Part shown: positions 7,555 to 17,049 of the stretch, in pieces | Layout: each line of letters opens with the position of its first letter | How positions within the stretch are numbered: position 1 is the stretch's first letter | Assembly (NCBI GenBank): GCA_016195825.1 | Contig: JACPYV010000032.1 | Coordinates: 18,145-82,144, forward strand | Length of the DNA: 64,000 nucleotides | Direction: 5' to 3' | Source of the DNA: Burkholderiales bacterium | GTDB lineage: Bacteria; Pseudomonadota; Gammaproteobacteria; Burkholderiales; Burkholderiaceae_C | Notes under the pieces: model-generated | Database searches by the model: none | What the model saw: only the letters and a program-made list of their open reading frames with translations | Told to the model about the DNA's origin: nothing | Made by a program: the position numbers and the translations under genes

Positions 7555-8426
7555 AGCTCCGCATCCCGCCGTTGCGCCGCGACCGGTTGTGGGTCGGTGC
7601 GGCCACGCTTGCCGCCTTCGTGCTGGGCAGCCTGGGGCAGTGGCAGGAGAAGCTGAGCGCAGCCTTCGACCGCTACGAGGCCTGGCAGGTGGACGAGCTG
7701 CCGCTGGCGCTGACCGTCATGACGCTGGGCCTGGCCTGGCAGGCCTGGCGCCGTCGCCGCGAGGCCGCGCGGCTGCTGCGGCACAACCGCGAGTTGGCCC
7801 GCCAGCTGATCGCGGTGCAGGAGACCGAGCGGCTGGCGCTGGCGCGCGAGCTGCACGACGAGCTGGCCCAGCATTGCACGGCCATCCGGCTCGAGGCCGC
7901 CGTGGCCGGGCGCAGCACCGAGCTGGCCCAGGCCCAGGACGCCGCTCGCCGCGCCGCCGCCAGCGCCGAATGCCTTCAGCAAGGGGTACGCCGTCTGCTG
8001 CGCCGGCTGCGCCCGGCCGACCTCGACACGCTGGGCCTGAGCGCTGCGCTGCACGCGCTGTGCTACGGCTGCACGCAGCCCGCAGGCCCGGCCTGCCGCT
8101 TCGGTGTCGATGGCCCCGAGCCCGCCACACTGGGCGATGCGATGGACATGGCCGTCTATCGGATCGCGCAGGAAGCTTTGTCCAATGCACGGCGCCATGC
8201 CGGTGCCCGGGCCGTGGACATGCGGCTGAGCGTGGGGCGCGAGGCCGTGCGCCTGACCGTGCAGGACGATGGCACCGGCTTCGATGCCGCGGCAGAGACC
8301 GGCGGCCTGGGCCTGCTGGGTGCCCGCGAGCGCGCCTTGGCGCTGGGCGGCAGCCTGCGCGTGCGCAGCTCGCCCGGCGCGGGAACACGGGTCGAGCTGC
8401 AGCTGCCAGTCGGAGCGCAGCCATGA
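7551..8426 (+). CDS. NarL-family sensor histidine kinase
   Basis: 291 residues from a GTG overlapping the lipoprotein stop. Two likely membrane segments lie at about 13–30 and 50–65. The HisKA_3 dimerisation helix has LARELHDELAQHC with phospho-acceptor His102. The ATPase domain shows the N box (QEALSNARRHAG), G1 (DDGTGFD) and G2 (GGLGLLGARERA). The periplasmic loop is short (about 20 residues), so it may sense a membrane or cytoplasmic cue or partner proteins such as the lipoprotein. Kinases of this type control PQQ alcohol dehydrogenase genes in other bacteria (ExaD, PedS families). It is paired with the next gene. Confidence 0.88.
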   Translation: MKLRIPPLRRDRLWVGAATLAAFVLGSLGQWQEKLSAAFDRYEAWQVDELPLALTVMTLGLAWQAWRRRREAARLLRHNRELARQLIAVQETERLALARELHDELAQHCTAIRLEAAVAGRSTELAQAQDAARRAAASAECLQQGVRRLLRRLRPADLDTLGLSAALHALCYGCTQPAGPACRFGVDGPEPATLGDAMDMAVYRIAQEALSNARRHAGARAVDMRLSVGREAVRLTVQDDGTGFDAAAETGGLGLLGARERALALGGSLRVRSSPGAGTRVELQLPVGAQP

Positions 8427-9070
8427 CGCGGCTGCTGCTGGTCGACGACCACCCGGTCGTGCGCGCGGGCTACCAGCGCCTGCTTGAGCTGGGTGGCGGC
8501 TGGCGCGTCGTCGCACAGGCAGCCTCCGTGGACGAGGCGCTGGACCTGCACCGCGAGCATCAGCCCGAGCTGACCATCACCGACCTGGGCCTGCCCGGCC
8601 GCGGCGGCCTGGAGCTGTTGCGCCAGCTGTTGGAGCGCGACGCCGGTGCGCGCGTACTGGTCTTCAGCATGCACGAGGGCGAGGCGCTGGTGAGACGCGC
8701 GTTCGCGATGGGTGCGGGCGGCTACGTGACCAAGAGCAGCGCGCCCGAGGAACTGCTGGACGCCGTGGCCCGCGTGATGGCCGGCCGGCGGCATCTGTGC
8801 ACGTCGCTGCCGGCGCATTGGCTGCAGTCGCGGCACGGCGATCCCGACGGACTGGCGTCCCTGACCGACCGCGAATTTGAGGTCTTCCGCCTGTTGGCCC
8901 GGGGTCTGACGCCGGCCGACTGCGCCGGGGCCTTGCACCTGAGCGCCAAGACCGTGTCCAACCTGCAGACGCAGATCCGCGACAAGCTGGGGCTGGCGTC
9001 CACCGCGGCGATGGCGCACCTGGCGCTGCGCCGCGGCGTGCTGGACGCCGAGTTCAGCCTGGGGCTCTGA
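8423..9070 (+). CDS. LuxR/NarL-type response regulator
   Basis: 215 residues; ATGA overlap with the kinase. The receiver domain has the DDH acidic cluster (8–10), phospho-acceptor Asp54 (ITDLGLPG) and a Lys in YVTKSSAPEE. A LuxR-type helix-turn-helix is at the C-terminus (LTDREFEVFRLLARG, then SAKTVSNLQTQIRDKLG). It resembles the ExaE/PedR type that regulates alcohol oxidation genes; its targets here are not visible. Its last 17 bases overlap the end of the HiPIP gene on the other strand. Confidence 0.9.
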   Translation: MTRLLLVDDHPVVRAGYQRLLELGGGWRVVAQAASVDEALDLHREHQPELTITDLGLPGRGGLELLRQLLERDAGARVLVFSMHEGEALVRRAFAMGAGGYVTKSSAPEELLDAVARVMAGRRHLCTSLPAHWLQSRHGDPDGLASLTDREFEVFRLLARGLTPADCAGALHLSAKTVSNLQTQIRDKLGLASTAAMAHLALRRGVLDAEFSLGL

Positions 9071-9374
9071 CCCAGGCGTTGCACCAGCCGTTCTTGGCGA
9101 CCTGGGCCTTGCGGCCGAACATCGCGCAGCCGCTCCACGCGTCAGTGGGCTTGGCCTGCCAGAACTGGCAGTTGGCGCAGTGCTGGCTGGCCTGGTGCTT
9201 GGGGAACTTGGCCGTGTCGACCTTGGCCGTGTCGTGCTTGTAGCCCAGGGCCACGGCGGTGTCGCTGGCTTCGTCGACGGGTGCCGTCTGGGCCACGGCC
9301 GGGCAGGCCAGGCAGGCCGTGGTGGCCTGCAACATGAAGATGCGGCGGGTGGGGTGCAGGGAGTTGGACTGCAT
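9054..9374 (-). CDS. High-potential iron-sulfur protein (HiPIP)
   Basis: 106 residues. A Tat-type signal (TRRIFMLQATTACLACPAVA, about 9–28) is followed by a small mature protein with four cluster cysteines, C66-x2-C69-x13-C83-x14-C98. The surrounding HCANCQFW, GCAMFGRK and NGWCNAWV are typical of HiPIPs. These are periplasmic one-electron carriers holding a 4Fe-4S cluster. Placed between the two-component genes and the PQQ dehydrogenase, it could carry electrons from that system to an oxidase or photosynthetic reaction centre. PedF is the more usual partner, so this is inference. Its 3' end overlaps the response regulator. Confidence 0.9.
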   Translation of the reverse strand: MQSNSLHPTRRIFMLQATTACLACPAVAQTAPVDEASDTAVALGYKHDTAKVDTAKFPKHQASQHCANCQFWQAKPTDAWSGCAMFGRKAQVAKNGWCNAWVRAPG

Positions 9375-9395
9375 GGAAACCTCGGGACAGGAAGG

Positions 9396-9421
9396 GGCGC
9401 CGGCCTGCGCAGGCCGGCGCC
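9396..9421. terminator. 26-bp perfect palindrome between the dehydrogenase and HiPIP genes
   Basis: GGCGCCGGCCTGC is followed immediately by its exact reverse complement, giving a 13-bp arm with no spacer. It lies 45 bases beyond the dehydrogenase stop and 21 bases before the HiPIP start, both leftward genes. It has no T-run, so it may act as a processing or attenuation hairpin, or as a protein-binding site, rather than a classical terminator. Confidence 0.45.
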
Positions 9422-9466
9422 ATCGAGAGGGAGACAGGAAGGGCGCCGTGTGGCGCCCACGACGAC

Positions 9467-11215
9467 TTACTTGGGCAGCTTGAACACCCAGACCATGCCG
9501 CCCTGTTCGAGGTAGTTGACCTTCTTGGCCACGTCACCGCCCCACAGCGGCACCGCGCCACCCCAGCCGGACACAACGCTGATGTACTGCTCGCCGTTCT
9601 GCTGCCAGGTCACCGGCGGCGCGACGACGCCCGAGCCGGTCTGGAACTGCCAGACCACCTTGCCAGTCTTGGCATCCGCGGCCTTGAGCCAGCCTTCCGG
9701 CGTGCCCCAGAACACCAGGTTGCCGGCGGTGGTCAGCACGCCCCCCCACAGCGGCGCGTTGTTCTTGACCTCCCAGACGATCTTGCCGGTCTTGGGGTCC
9801 ACGGCGCGCAGTGCGCCGATGTAGTCGTCGTTCAGCGTCTTGATGGTGAAGCCGGCGCCCAGGTAGGCCGCGCCCTTCTTGTAGGCGATGGGTTCGTTCC
9901 AGATCTCCATGCCCCATTCGTTGGCGGGCACGTAGAAGAGCTTGGTGTCCGGGCTGTAGGCCATGGGCATCTGGTTCTTGCCGCCCAGGAAGGACGGTGA
10001 CGAGAACACCGAGTTGCCCTTCTTGCCGTCGGCGCCGGCGGTCGGGTCGCCGGGGCGGTTCTCGGGCACGAAGTTGGGCCGGCCGGTCTTCAGGTCGATG
10101 CCCGTGGCCCAGCTGATCTTCTTGACGAAGGGGAAGGCATTGGCCAGCTGCCCGTTGTTGGCGTCCAGCACGTAGAAGAAGCCGTTGCGGTCGGCCTTGG
10201 CGCCCATGCGCTTGCCGTCCATGTCGAAGGTGATGAACTCGTTGACGCCGTCGAAGTCCCAGCCGTCGTTGGGCGTGCCCTGGTAATGCCACTTGATCTG
10301 GCCGGTCTTCACGTCGATGGCGACGGTGGAGCAGGAGAACAGGTTGTCGCCCTGACGCAGGTGGCTGTTCCACGGCGCCGGGTTGCCGGTGCCGAAGTAG
10401 GCCAGGCCGGTCTTGGGGTCGTAGGTGCCGCCCAGCCACGTGGCCGCGCCGCCGGTCTTCCAGAGGTCACCAGGCCAGCTCTTGCCCTGCGTGCCGGAGA
10501 TGCCGTTCTCGTGCTTCACGCCGGCCTTGTCCCAGGTGTAGCCCATGTGGCCTTCGACGGTGGGGCGGGTCCAGACCATCTTGCCGGTCTTGGGGTCGCG
10601 CGCCTCGACGCGGCCGACCACGCCGAACTCGCCGCCCGACACGCCCGTCAGCAGCAGGCCGTTGGCGATGATGGGCGCGGCCGTGGCGGAGTAGCCAGCG
10701 GCGTAGTCGTCGATCTTCTCCTTCCAGACCACGTCGCCCGTGGCCTGGTCCAGCGCAACGATCTGTGCGTCGAGCGTGGCGAAGATGACGAGGTTGTCGT
10801 ACAGCGCCGCGCCGCGGTTGACGACGTCGCAGCAGGGCATGATGCCGTCGGGCAGGCGGTGCTCGTACTTCCACAGCTTGGCGCCGGTGGCAGCGTCCAG
10901 CGCGAAGATGCGCGAGTAGGAGGCCGTCACGAACATCTTGCCGTTGTGGATGAGCGGCTGCGACTCCTGGCCGCGCTGCTTCTCGCCACCGAAGGAGAAG
11001 GCCCACACGGGTGACAGCTTGGCCACGTTGCTGGCGTTGACCTGCTTGAGCGGCGAGTGGCGCTGGCCCTGCGTGCCCAGGCCCCAGGACAGCACCTCCT
11101 GGCCGGACTTGGACGAAGCTTCGATCATCTGATCGGTCACGGCGGCCGGCGCGCTGCCGGCAACCGCCAGGCCGAGGCCCAAGGACATCAGCGCGGCGAG
11201 TGGCTTGAGTTGCAT
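9467..11215 (-). CDS. PQQ-dependent alcohol dehydrogenase, lanthanide (PedH-like) type
   Basis: 582 residues with a signal peptide (about 1–25) and an eight-bladed propeller with repeated tryptophan-docking segments ([26 protein letters not shown]). Active-site features: the adjacent-cysteine disulfide C128-C129 (MPCCDVV), metal-binding Glu196 (GVSGGEFG), Asn278 (GTGNPAPWN) and catalytic Asp320 in WDFDG. Asp322, two residues on, is the extra acid found in lanthanide-using enzymes (XoxF, PedH); calcium enzymes such as ExaA have Ser or Ala there. The enzyme oxidises alcohols to aldehydes in the periplasm and probably passes electrons to PedF. AGGAG precedes the ATG, and a sigma-54 promoter lies about 70 bases upstream. 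Its exact substrate is not visible. Confidence 0.92.
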   Translation of the reverse strand: MQLKPLAALMSLGLGLAVAGSAPAAVTDQMIEASSKSGQEVLSWGLGTQGQRHSPLKQVNASNVAKLSPVWAFSFGGEKQRGQESQPLIHNGKMFVTASYSRIFALDAATGAKLWKYEHRLPDGIMPCCDVVNRGAALYDNLVIFATLDAQIVALDQATGDVVWKEKIDDYAAGYSATAAPIIANGLLLTGVSGGEFGVVGRVEARDPKTGKMVWTRPTVEGHMGYTWDKAGVKHENGISGTQGKSWPGDLWKTGGAATWLGGTYDPKTGLAYFGTGNPAPWNSHLRQGDNLFSCSTVAIDVKTGQIKWHYQGTPNDGWDFDGVNEFITFDMDGKRMGAKADRNGFFYVLDANNGQLANAFPFVKKISWATGIDLKTGRPNFVPENRPGDPTAGADGKKGNSVFSSPSFLGGKNQMPMAYSPDTKLFYVPANEWGMEIWNEPIAYKKGAAYLGAGFTIKTLNDDYIGALRAVDPKTGKIVWEVKNNAPLWGGVLTTAGNLVFWGTPEGWLKAADAKTGKVVWQFQTGSGVVAPPVTWQQNGEQYISVVSGWGGAVPLWGGDVAKKVNYLEQGGMVWVFKLPK

Positions 11216-11284
11216 GGTGTTGTCTCCTGTGTAGATGGATGTGCACCGCCCTGCCGGTGCGGCGAGCGGATGGGCAGCCATGGC

Positions 11285-11299
11285 GCAAACTCCATGCCA
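11285..11299 (-). promoter_or_regulatory. Sigma-54 promoter of the PQQ alcohol dehydrogenase
   Basis: Read leftward: TGGCATG-GAGT-TTGC, with invariant GG and GC at the proper spacing and one mismatch to TGGCACG. It lies 70 bases upstream of the ATG. A TGCTCCA element sits 18 bases further upstream. Confidence 0.8.
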
Positions 11300-11462
11300 G
11301 TCGAAATCGCCGCGAGTTGGAGCAGTGCGAGGGCATGCGGGCCAGCCGGAAGCAGGGTTCCACCGAGGGCGGTGTCAACGTCATGAGCAGGCTGCGCCGC
11401 GCTGTGACAGCGTGTGGCTGGAGCACTGTCGGTCGATGCGGTGGCGTGCGGGCACGCGCAGT

Positions 11463-11490
11463 TGTGCCGTCCTGTGCCGAACTGCTCCAG
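11463..11490 (+). promoter_or_regulatory. Candidate activator-binding site between the two dehydrogenase genes
   Basis: TGTGCCG at 11463, TGTGCCG at 11473 and TGCTCCA at 11483 start exactly 10 bases apart. CTGTGCCGAACTG (11472–11484) is identical to 4013–4025 above pqqB. The site is 72 bases above the -24 box of the aldehyde dehydrogenase, a normal enhancer distance. Confidence 0.5.
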
Positions 11491-11562
11491 CCTGCAGCAC
11501 TCGGCGGGTGATTTCCCTGGGCCGCGGGGCTTGCGACAGGACCCGGTGCGCCTGCTGCGGCC

Positions 11563-11577
11563 TGGCACGGGTTCTGC
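11563..11577 (+). promoter_or_regulatory. Sigma-54 promoter of the aldehyde dehydrogenase
   Basis: TGGCACG-GGTT-CTGC: a perfect -24 box, and a -12 box with one change (CTGC for TTGC) at the correct spacing. It lies about 40 bases upstream of the ATG. Confidence 0.75.
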
Positions 11578-11618
11578 GTTGTTGGGCCTGCCCCAACCCC
11601 AATCGCAGGAGACAAGCC

Positions 11619-13142
<1,524 letters not shown>

Positions 13143-13219
13143 TCGCGGCGTCCGCACCGGACGCGTGTGAACGGCAGACGAGGGGCGGCCTAGGCTGCCC
13201 CTTTTTCCGTCAGGATTCC

Positions 13220-13615
13220 ATGACCAATCCCATCTCCCGCGTGCAGGCCACCGAGGCCGCGCAGGCGCTGATCGCCGAGCTGAAGCGCCGGCACGGCGAG
13301 CTGCTGTTCTATCAATCCCATGGCTGCTGCGCGGGCAGCGCACCGATGTGCTTTGCTGTGCAGGAGCTGAAGCTCAACGCCGCCGACCGCCTGCTGGGCA
13401 GGGTTGGCGCGGAGGGCGGCGTGCCCGTCTACGCCAGCCAGGCCCAGTGCGACTACCTCGCCGGCCTGCAGATGACGCTTGACGTGGCGCCGGGCAACAG
13501 CGGCAGCTTTGGGCTGGAGGATGGCTCGGGACAGCACTTCGTCGCCCACTTCCGGCTGTGGACCGATGACGAGGTGCCACGGCTGGCGGCCATCACGCCG
13601 GTGCCGGTCGGCTGA
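13220..13615 (+). CDS. DUF779 protein
   Basis: 131 residues with the DUF779 signature: HGCCAGSAPMCF near 35–46 and a C-terminal HFRLWTDDEVPR. The family is small, cytoplasmic and commonly found just after ExaC/AldB-type aldehyde dehydrogenases, as here (77 bases on). Its biochemical role is unknown; the conserved Cys-Cys and Cys residues suggest metal or redox chemistry. Its stop codon directly abuts that of the next gene on the other strand. Confidence 0.85.
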   Translation: MTNPISRVQATEAAQALIAELKRRHGELLFYQSHGCCAGSAPMCFAVQELKLNAADRLLGRVGAEGGVPVYASQAQCDYLAGLQMTLDVAPGNSGSFGLEDGSGQHFVAHFRLWTDDEVPRLAAITPVPVG

Positions 13616-14263
13616 TCAGCGACGGCGCACCAGTGGCACGAGGCCCAGCGCCAGCATGGCCAGCGGCAGCGAGCCCGGCAGCGGCAATGGCTGTGGGTCG
13701 GCGGTGGTGCGCATGGCCACCCGCAGGTTGTCCAGGCCGGTCTCTTCGTTGCCGCCGTCGTATTCGTACGCCTCGACCCAGCGGAACGACACGATGGCAA
13801 TGTCCGAGACCACCCCGACGAAGCGCGGCGAGCCGAGAGTGTTGCCGGCGATGCTGATCCCATGAGCACTACCGTCGCTGAACATGAACAAGATCGAGCC
13901 CGGTCCCGCGGCGGTCGAGGGGTCGTTGGGGTTGGATTCAAAGCCGGTGATGTCCAGCGCAGCAGCCATGAAGGGCAGCTCGTAATACGCGTCGTAGTAG
14001 GTGTTGGTGCGTGGCCCGAACGCCATGGCCGACTTCGAGGCGCCGAACACCTCCACCGGCCCGATGCTGCTGGTCAGCGTGACGCCCGGCAGCACCGACA
14101 CACCTGTCAGGTCCGTCCCGGTGGCGTAGCCGGAGAAGTCCTGCACCTGCGCGGCACCGCTGATGGCGGCCTCCCACGCGCCGAGGTTGGAGAAGAAGGA
14201 CACGGTGGCGGCATGCGCAATGCCCGCGGCGGACAGGGCAAGGGCGATGAGGATGCGGCGCAT
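13616..14263 (-). CDS. Secreted protein with a VPLPA-type CTERM sorting tail
   Basis: 215 residues. A signal peptide (about 1–18, IAHAAT) is followed by a beta-rich body (DFSGYATGTDLTGVSVLPGV, later FVGVVSDIAIVSFRW). The tail, PLPLPGSLPLAMLALGLVPLVRRR without its last residues, has the Pro-rich motif, one hydrophobic helix and Arg cluster of exosortase-processed (PEP-CTERM/VPLPA-CTERM) proteins. Such proteins are exported and then cut by an exosortase. No exosortase is in the window. The body resembles many such proteins of unknown function. Confidence 0.75.
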   Translation of the reverse strand: MRRILIALALSAAGIAHAATVSFFSNLGAWEAAISGAAQVQDFSGYATGTDLTGVSVLPGVTLTSSIGPVEVFGASKSAMAFGPRTNTYYDAYYELPFMAAALDITGFESNPNDPSTAAGPGSILFMFSDGSAHGISIAGNTLGSPRFVGVVSDIAIVSFRWVEAYEYDGGNEETGLDNLRVAMRTTADPQPLPLPGSLPLAMLALGLVPLVRRR

Positions 14264-14486
14264 GGGGCTCTCCGTAAGATGGATGCGTTATTGGGCGACT
14301 TGATCCCGGGTGCGCCCACCCCAAGGACTTGGGGTCACCCCCGGGGATGCAGGGGGCAGGTGACGACGCCGCACGCTCTCCCGCGCGTGCGAGATCGCTG
14401 CTTGCCACAGCCGTGCCTGCCGGTGTGCAGGCAGGGGTTTGGTGGTGAGCGCCATCATGCAGGGCTTGCCACCACTGCGTTCTGCC
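14264..14486. other. Intergenic region with two short hairpins
   Basis: No gene is seen. CCCCAAG/CTTGGGG (14319–14334, 2-base loop) and TGCCTGC/GCAGGCA (14414–14433, 6-base loop, then GGGGTTT) can pair. The second could end readthrough ahead of the flavin reductase; neither has a good T-run. Confidence 0.3.
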
Positions 14487-15050
14487 ATGACCGATTCCGC
14501 CGACCGCCGCGTCCTCGTCCTGCTCGCCAGCGCGCGAGGCGATGGCAATGCCGAGCTGATGGCCCGTGCCGCGGTCGCCGCGCTGCCCACCGGGACCGAG
14601 GTGCGCTGGCAACGCCTGGCCGGGCTGGCGCTGCCGCCCTTCGAGGACATTCGCCACAGCGTCGGCCAGTACCCGGCGCCCACTGGCGACCTGGCTGGCC
14701 TTCTGGACGACACGCTGTGGGCGACCGACCTGCTTGTTGCCGCGCCGCTCTACTGGTACAGCCTACCTGCGTCGCTCAAGCTCTATCTGGACCACTGGTC
14801 GGCCTTCCTGCGCGTGCCGGGGCTGGACTTCAGGGCCCGCATGGGCGGCAAGGCGATGTATGTCGTCTGCGCCACCAGCAGTGGCGACGAGCCCCACCTC
14901 GCGCAGCCGCTGGTCGACAGCCTGCGCTTCAGCGCCGATTACATGAAGATGCGCTGGGGCGGCGCCGTGCTGGGCGACGGCACACGGCCCGGCGATGTCT
15001 TGAAGGACGAGGCTGCGATGACCGCCGCGGCTCGGCTGCTGCTGGTGTGA
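14487..15050 (+). CDS. NAD(P)H-dependent FMN reductase-like flavoprotein
   Basis: 187 residues starting MTDSADRRVLVLLAS; upstream TTG or GTG codons would add a non-conserved extension. The flavodoxin-like fold is seen in VLLASARGDGNAELMAR (phosphate-binding loop), LLVAAPLYWYSLPASLKLYLDH (flavin contact) and a C-terminal helix. This matches the NADPH-dependent FMN reductase/WrbA-like group. The specific electron acceptor is not evident. It stands alone between hairpins and an acetyltransferase. Confidence 0.8.
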   Translation: MTDSADRRVLVLLASARGDGNAELMARAAVAALPTGTEVRWQRLAGLALPPFEDIRHSVGQYPAPTGDLAGLLDDTLWATDLLVAAPLYWYSLPASLKLYLDHWSAFLRVPGLDFRARMGGKAMYVVCATSSGDEPHLAQPLVDSLRFSADYMKMRWGGAVLGDGTRPGDVLKDEAAMTAAARLLLV

Positions 15051-15090
15051 CCATCAGCCGGCGGGCGACTGTGGCATTAGGCTGGGCCCC

Positions 15091-15573
15091 ATGCTGCACT
15101 TTCGACCGCTGTTCCCGCAGGATCAGTCTACGCTGTGGGACTGGTTGCACATCGCGCTGTGGGACCCGCCGCCCGCGCCGCCACGCCCGCGCGAGGTGCT
15201 GGAAGATCCCGGCGTGCGCATCTACGCCGAGGACTGGGGCCGGCCCACCGACATCGGCCTGGTGGCCGTATACGAAGGCGCGGACGCTGGCGCCTGCTGG
15301 ATGCGCGTGCTGCCGGTGGGCGTGGGGCTGGCGTCGCTGGATGCGAGCACGCCGCAGCTGGGCATAGGCCTGTGGCCGGCCTTCCAGCGGCGCGGCATCG
15401 GCAGGGCCTTGATGCAGGCTGCGCTCGAAGCCGCCTGGCGCGCCGGCCACACGCGGGTGGCGCTGACCGTCCACCCCGAGAACCCGGCGCGTCGCCTGTA
15501 TGCGGCCTGCGGATTCGAGCTGGCCGGGCTGCGCGGCAGCTACCACCTGATGGTGGCACCACAGCCGCGCTGA
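15091..15573 (+). CDS. GNAT-family N-acetyltransferase
   Basis: 160 residues. The acetyl-CoA-binding motif A is clear in QRRGIGRALMQAALEAA (about 101–117), followed by a motif-B-like VALTVHPENPARRLYAACGFE, typical of GNAT enzymes. An early LRPLFPQDQ-like segment marks the usual N-terminal strand and helix. The substrate is unknown; RimI-like or small-molecule acetylation are both possible. It lies 40 bases after the flavin reductase. Confidence 0.85.
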   Translation: MLHFRPLFPQDQSTLWDWLHIALWDPPPAPPRPREVLEDPGVRIYAEDWGRPTDIGLVAVYEGADAGACWMRVLPVGVGLASLDASTPQLGIGLWPAFQRRGIGRALMQAALEAAWRAGHTRVALTVHPENPARRLYAACGFELAGLRGSYHLMVAPQPR

Positions 15574-15586
15574 GGCGGCCTGCGGG

Positions 15587-16855
15587 CTACTTCTGCCCAG
15601 TGCAGTTGGCGTAGAAGCTGACGGTTGCCGGCCAGTCCGAGAACACGCCGATCACGCCGATCTGTTCGGCCAGTACGTCCAGCATGCGGAACATGTCGCC
15701 CTCGCGGGTGACGGCGCTGTCGTAACTCTGGTAGTACGAGCCGTTGTTGCCGTCGGCCAGGATGCCGCTGCGCTCCAGCGACCACGTGATGATGTCCAGC
15801 CCCGCCGCGCGGGCGTTGCGGGCGTAAGCCGAGGGCAGGACGTTGCCACTGGTGTCGGCCGTCAGCAGCACCCACAGCGGCGGCGCGACGATGCGCACGC
15901 CCGCGGCGCGGTAGGCCTTCAGCTGCTCGGCGGTAGGCACGTCGGCCGGCCCGTTGGCGTCGTCCAGGTAGACCGCCTGACGGCCGAAGGCAGGCTCGTT
16001 CCTGACCCAGTACAGGATGTCGTTGATGTCGAAGCTCTGCGCCCAGACGTCGCGTGCTGGCACGCCGGCGGCCTTGTGGGTGTCGATCATCTTCTGCGCG
16101 TAGGCAGCCTGCGTAAATCCGTCGAAGGGCATGGCCACGCTCGGTGCCTTCAGCTCGGGCGTCATCTTCACGCCCAGTTGCTTGTAGAGGGCGATGGCTT
16201 CTTTCAGCGTCAGCAGCGTACCGCTGGTGGGGCCCGCGTACAGGTCGGTGCGCCAGTTGGGCGTGCCGGCCATGTACTCGGCCACCGTGCGGCCGCGTGG
16301 GTTGAAGGCGTCCATCTTGCCGCGCAGGCTCTTGAACTCGGCCAGTGTCAGTTCGCTGGTGCGGCACTCGGCGGCGGCGGGGGCCACCAGCGTGCCGGCG
16401 GCGTCGAAGGCGGCGGGCGTGAAGGGCTTGATGCACTTGCTCGCCAGCGGCGTGGCGAGGATGTTGGTGGTGGTGTGCAAGTCGTTCTGCGCGTGGCGGC
16501 AGACCAGCTCCTTGTCCTTGGTGAAGGTCACGTCGCACTCGACGATGCCGGCGCCCATGCGTGCAGCGGCCTCGTAGCTCTCGCGTGTGTGCTCGGGAAA
16601 TTGCAGCGGCGCGCCGCGGTGGCCGATGGAGAACAGCGTGGGCTTGTAGCTCTCGCGCGTGGCAGCGCAGTGCTGCAGGCGTTTCTTCAGCGGGCTGTCG
16701 GCCATCTCGTTGGCCAGGAAGAAAGGGCGCGGACCGAGCTGCACGCTGGCGACGCCCTCGCGGCCGTGACGGTCGCCGTCGTTATCGTGGGCGAAGGCGG
16801 GCAGGCAGGCGATGCCCAGAGCCAGCAAGGCCAGGTGGGTGAGGGTGCGACGCAT
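15587..16855 (-). CDS. Secreted glycerophosphodiester phosphodiesterase
   Basis: 422 residues with a signal peptide (about 1–22, ACLPAFAH). The GDPD barrel begins [18 protein letters not shown], with the catalytic HRG, then [22 protein letters not shown], supplying the metal-binding and second catalytic residues. Length and cysteines fit a periplasmic or extracellular GlpQ-like enzyme that hydrolyses glycerophosphodiesters to glycerol-3-phosphate and an alcohol. It is transcribed away from the subtilase and could release phosphate-rich substrates, but no link with the organophosphate operon further right is shown. Confidence 0.85.
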   Translation of the reverse strand: MRRTLTHLALLALGIACLPAFAHDNDGDRHGREGVASVQLGPRPFFLANEMADSPLKKRLQHCAATRESYKPTLFSIGHRGAPLQFPEHTRESYEAAARMGAGIVECDVTFTKDKELVCRHAQNDLHTTTNILATPLASKCIKPFTPAAFDAAGTLVAPAAAECRTSELTLAEFKSLRGKMDAFNPRGRTVAEYMAGTPNWRTDLYAGPTSGTLLTLKEAIALYKQLGVKMTPELKAPSVAMPFDGFTQAAYAQKMIDTHKAAGVPARDVWAQSFDINDILYWVRNEPAFGRQAVYLDDANGPADVPTAEQLKAYRAAGVRIVAPPLWVLLTADTSGNVLPSAYARNARAAGLDIITWSLERSGILADGNNGSYYQSYDSAVTREGDMFRMLDVLAEQIGVIGVFSDWPATVSFYANCTGQK

Positions 16856-17049
16856 GGGGGGTGTCTCCGGGGTGTGGTTCGGCACACGCACGCTAGGCAG
16901 CCGGCATGAACGCGGCGTGACAGGCGGCTCACGCGCCAGCAAGCTAGGGGGCTGCGCCGCGCAACAAACGAAACCGTTTCCCGGCGCAGTTGAAGCCTGG
17001 TTGCAACGCCTGCTGTCGAGCATGGCGGCTCTTTGACACGGAGCCTTTC

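Larger units (their letters stand above)
11216..11618. other. 403-bp divergent regulatory region
   Basis: No gene is visible. It carries a sigma-54 promoter facing each way (11285–11299 leftward, 11563–11577 rightward), the phased upstream motif at 11463–11490, and TGGAGCA copies at 11318–11324 and 11419–11425. It separates the alcohol and aldehyde dehydrogenase genes, so both steps can respond to one activator. Confidence 0.7.
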
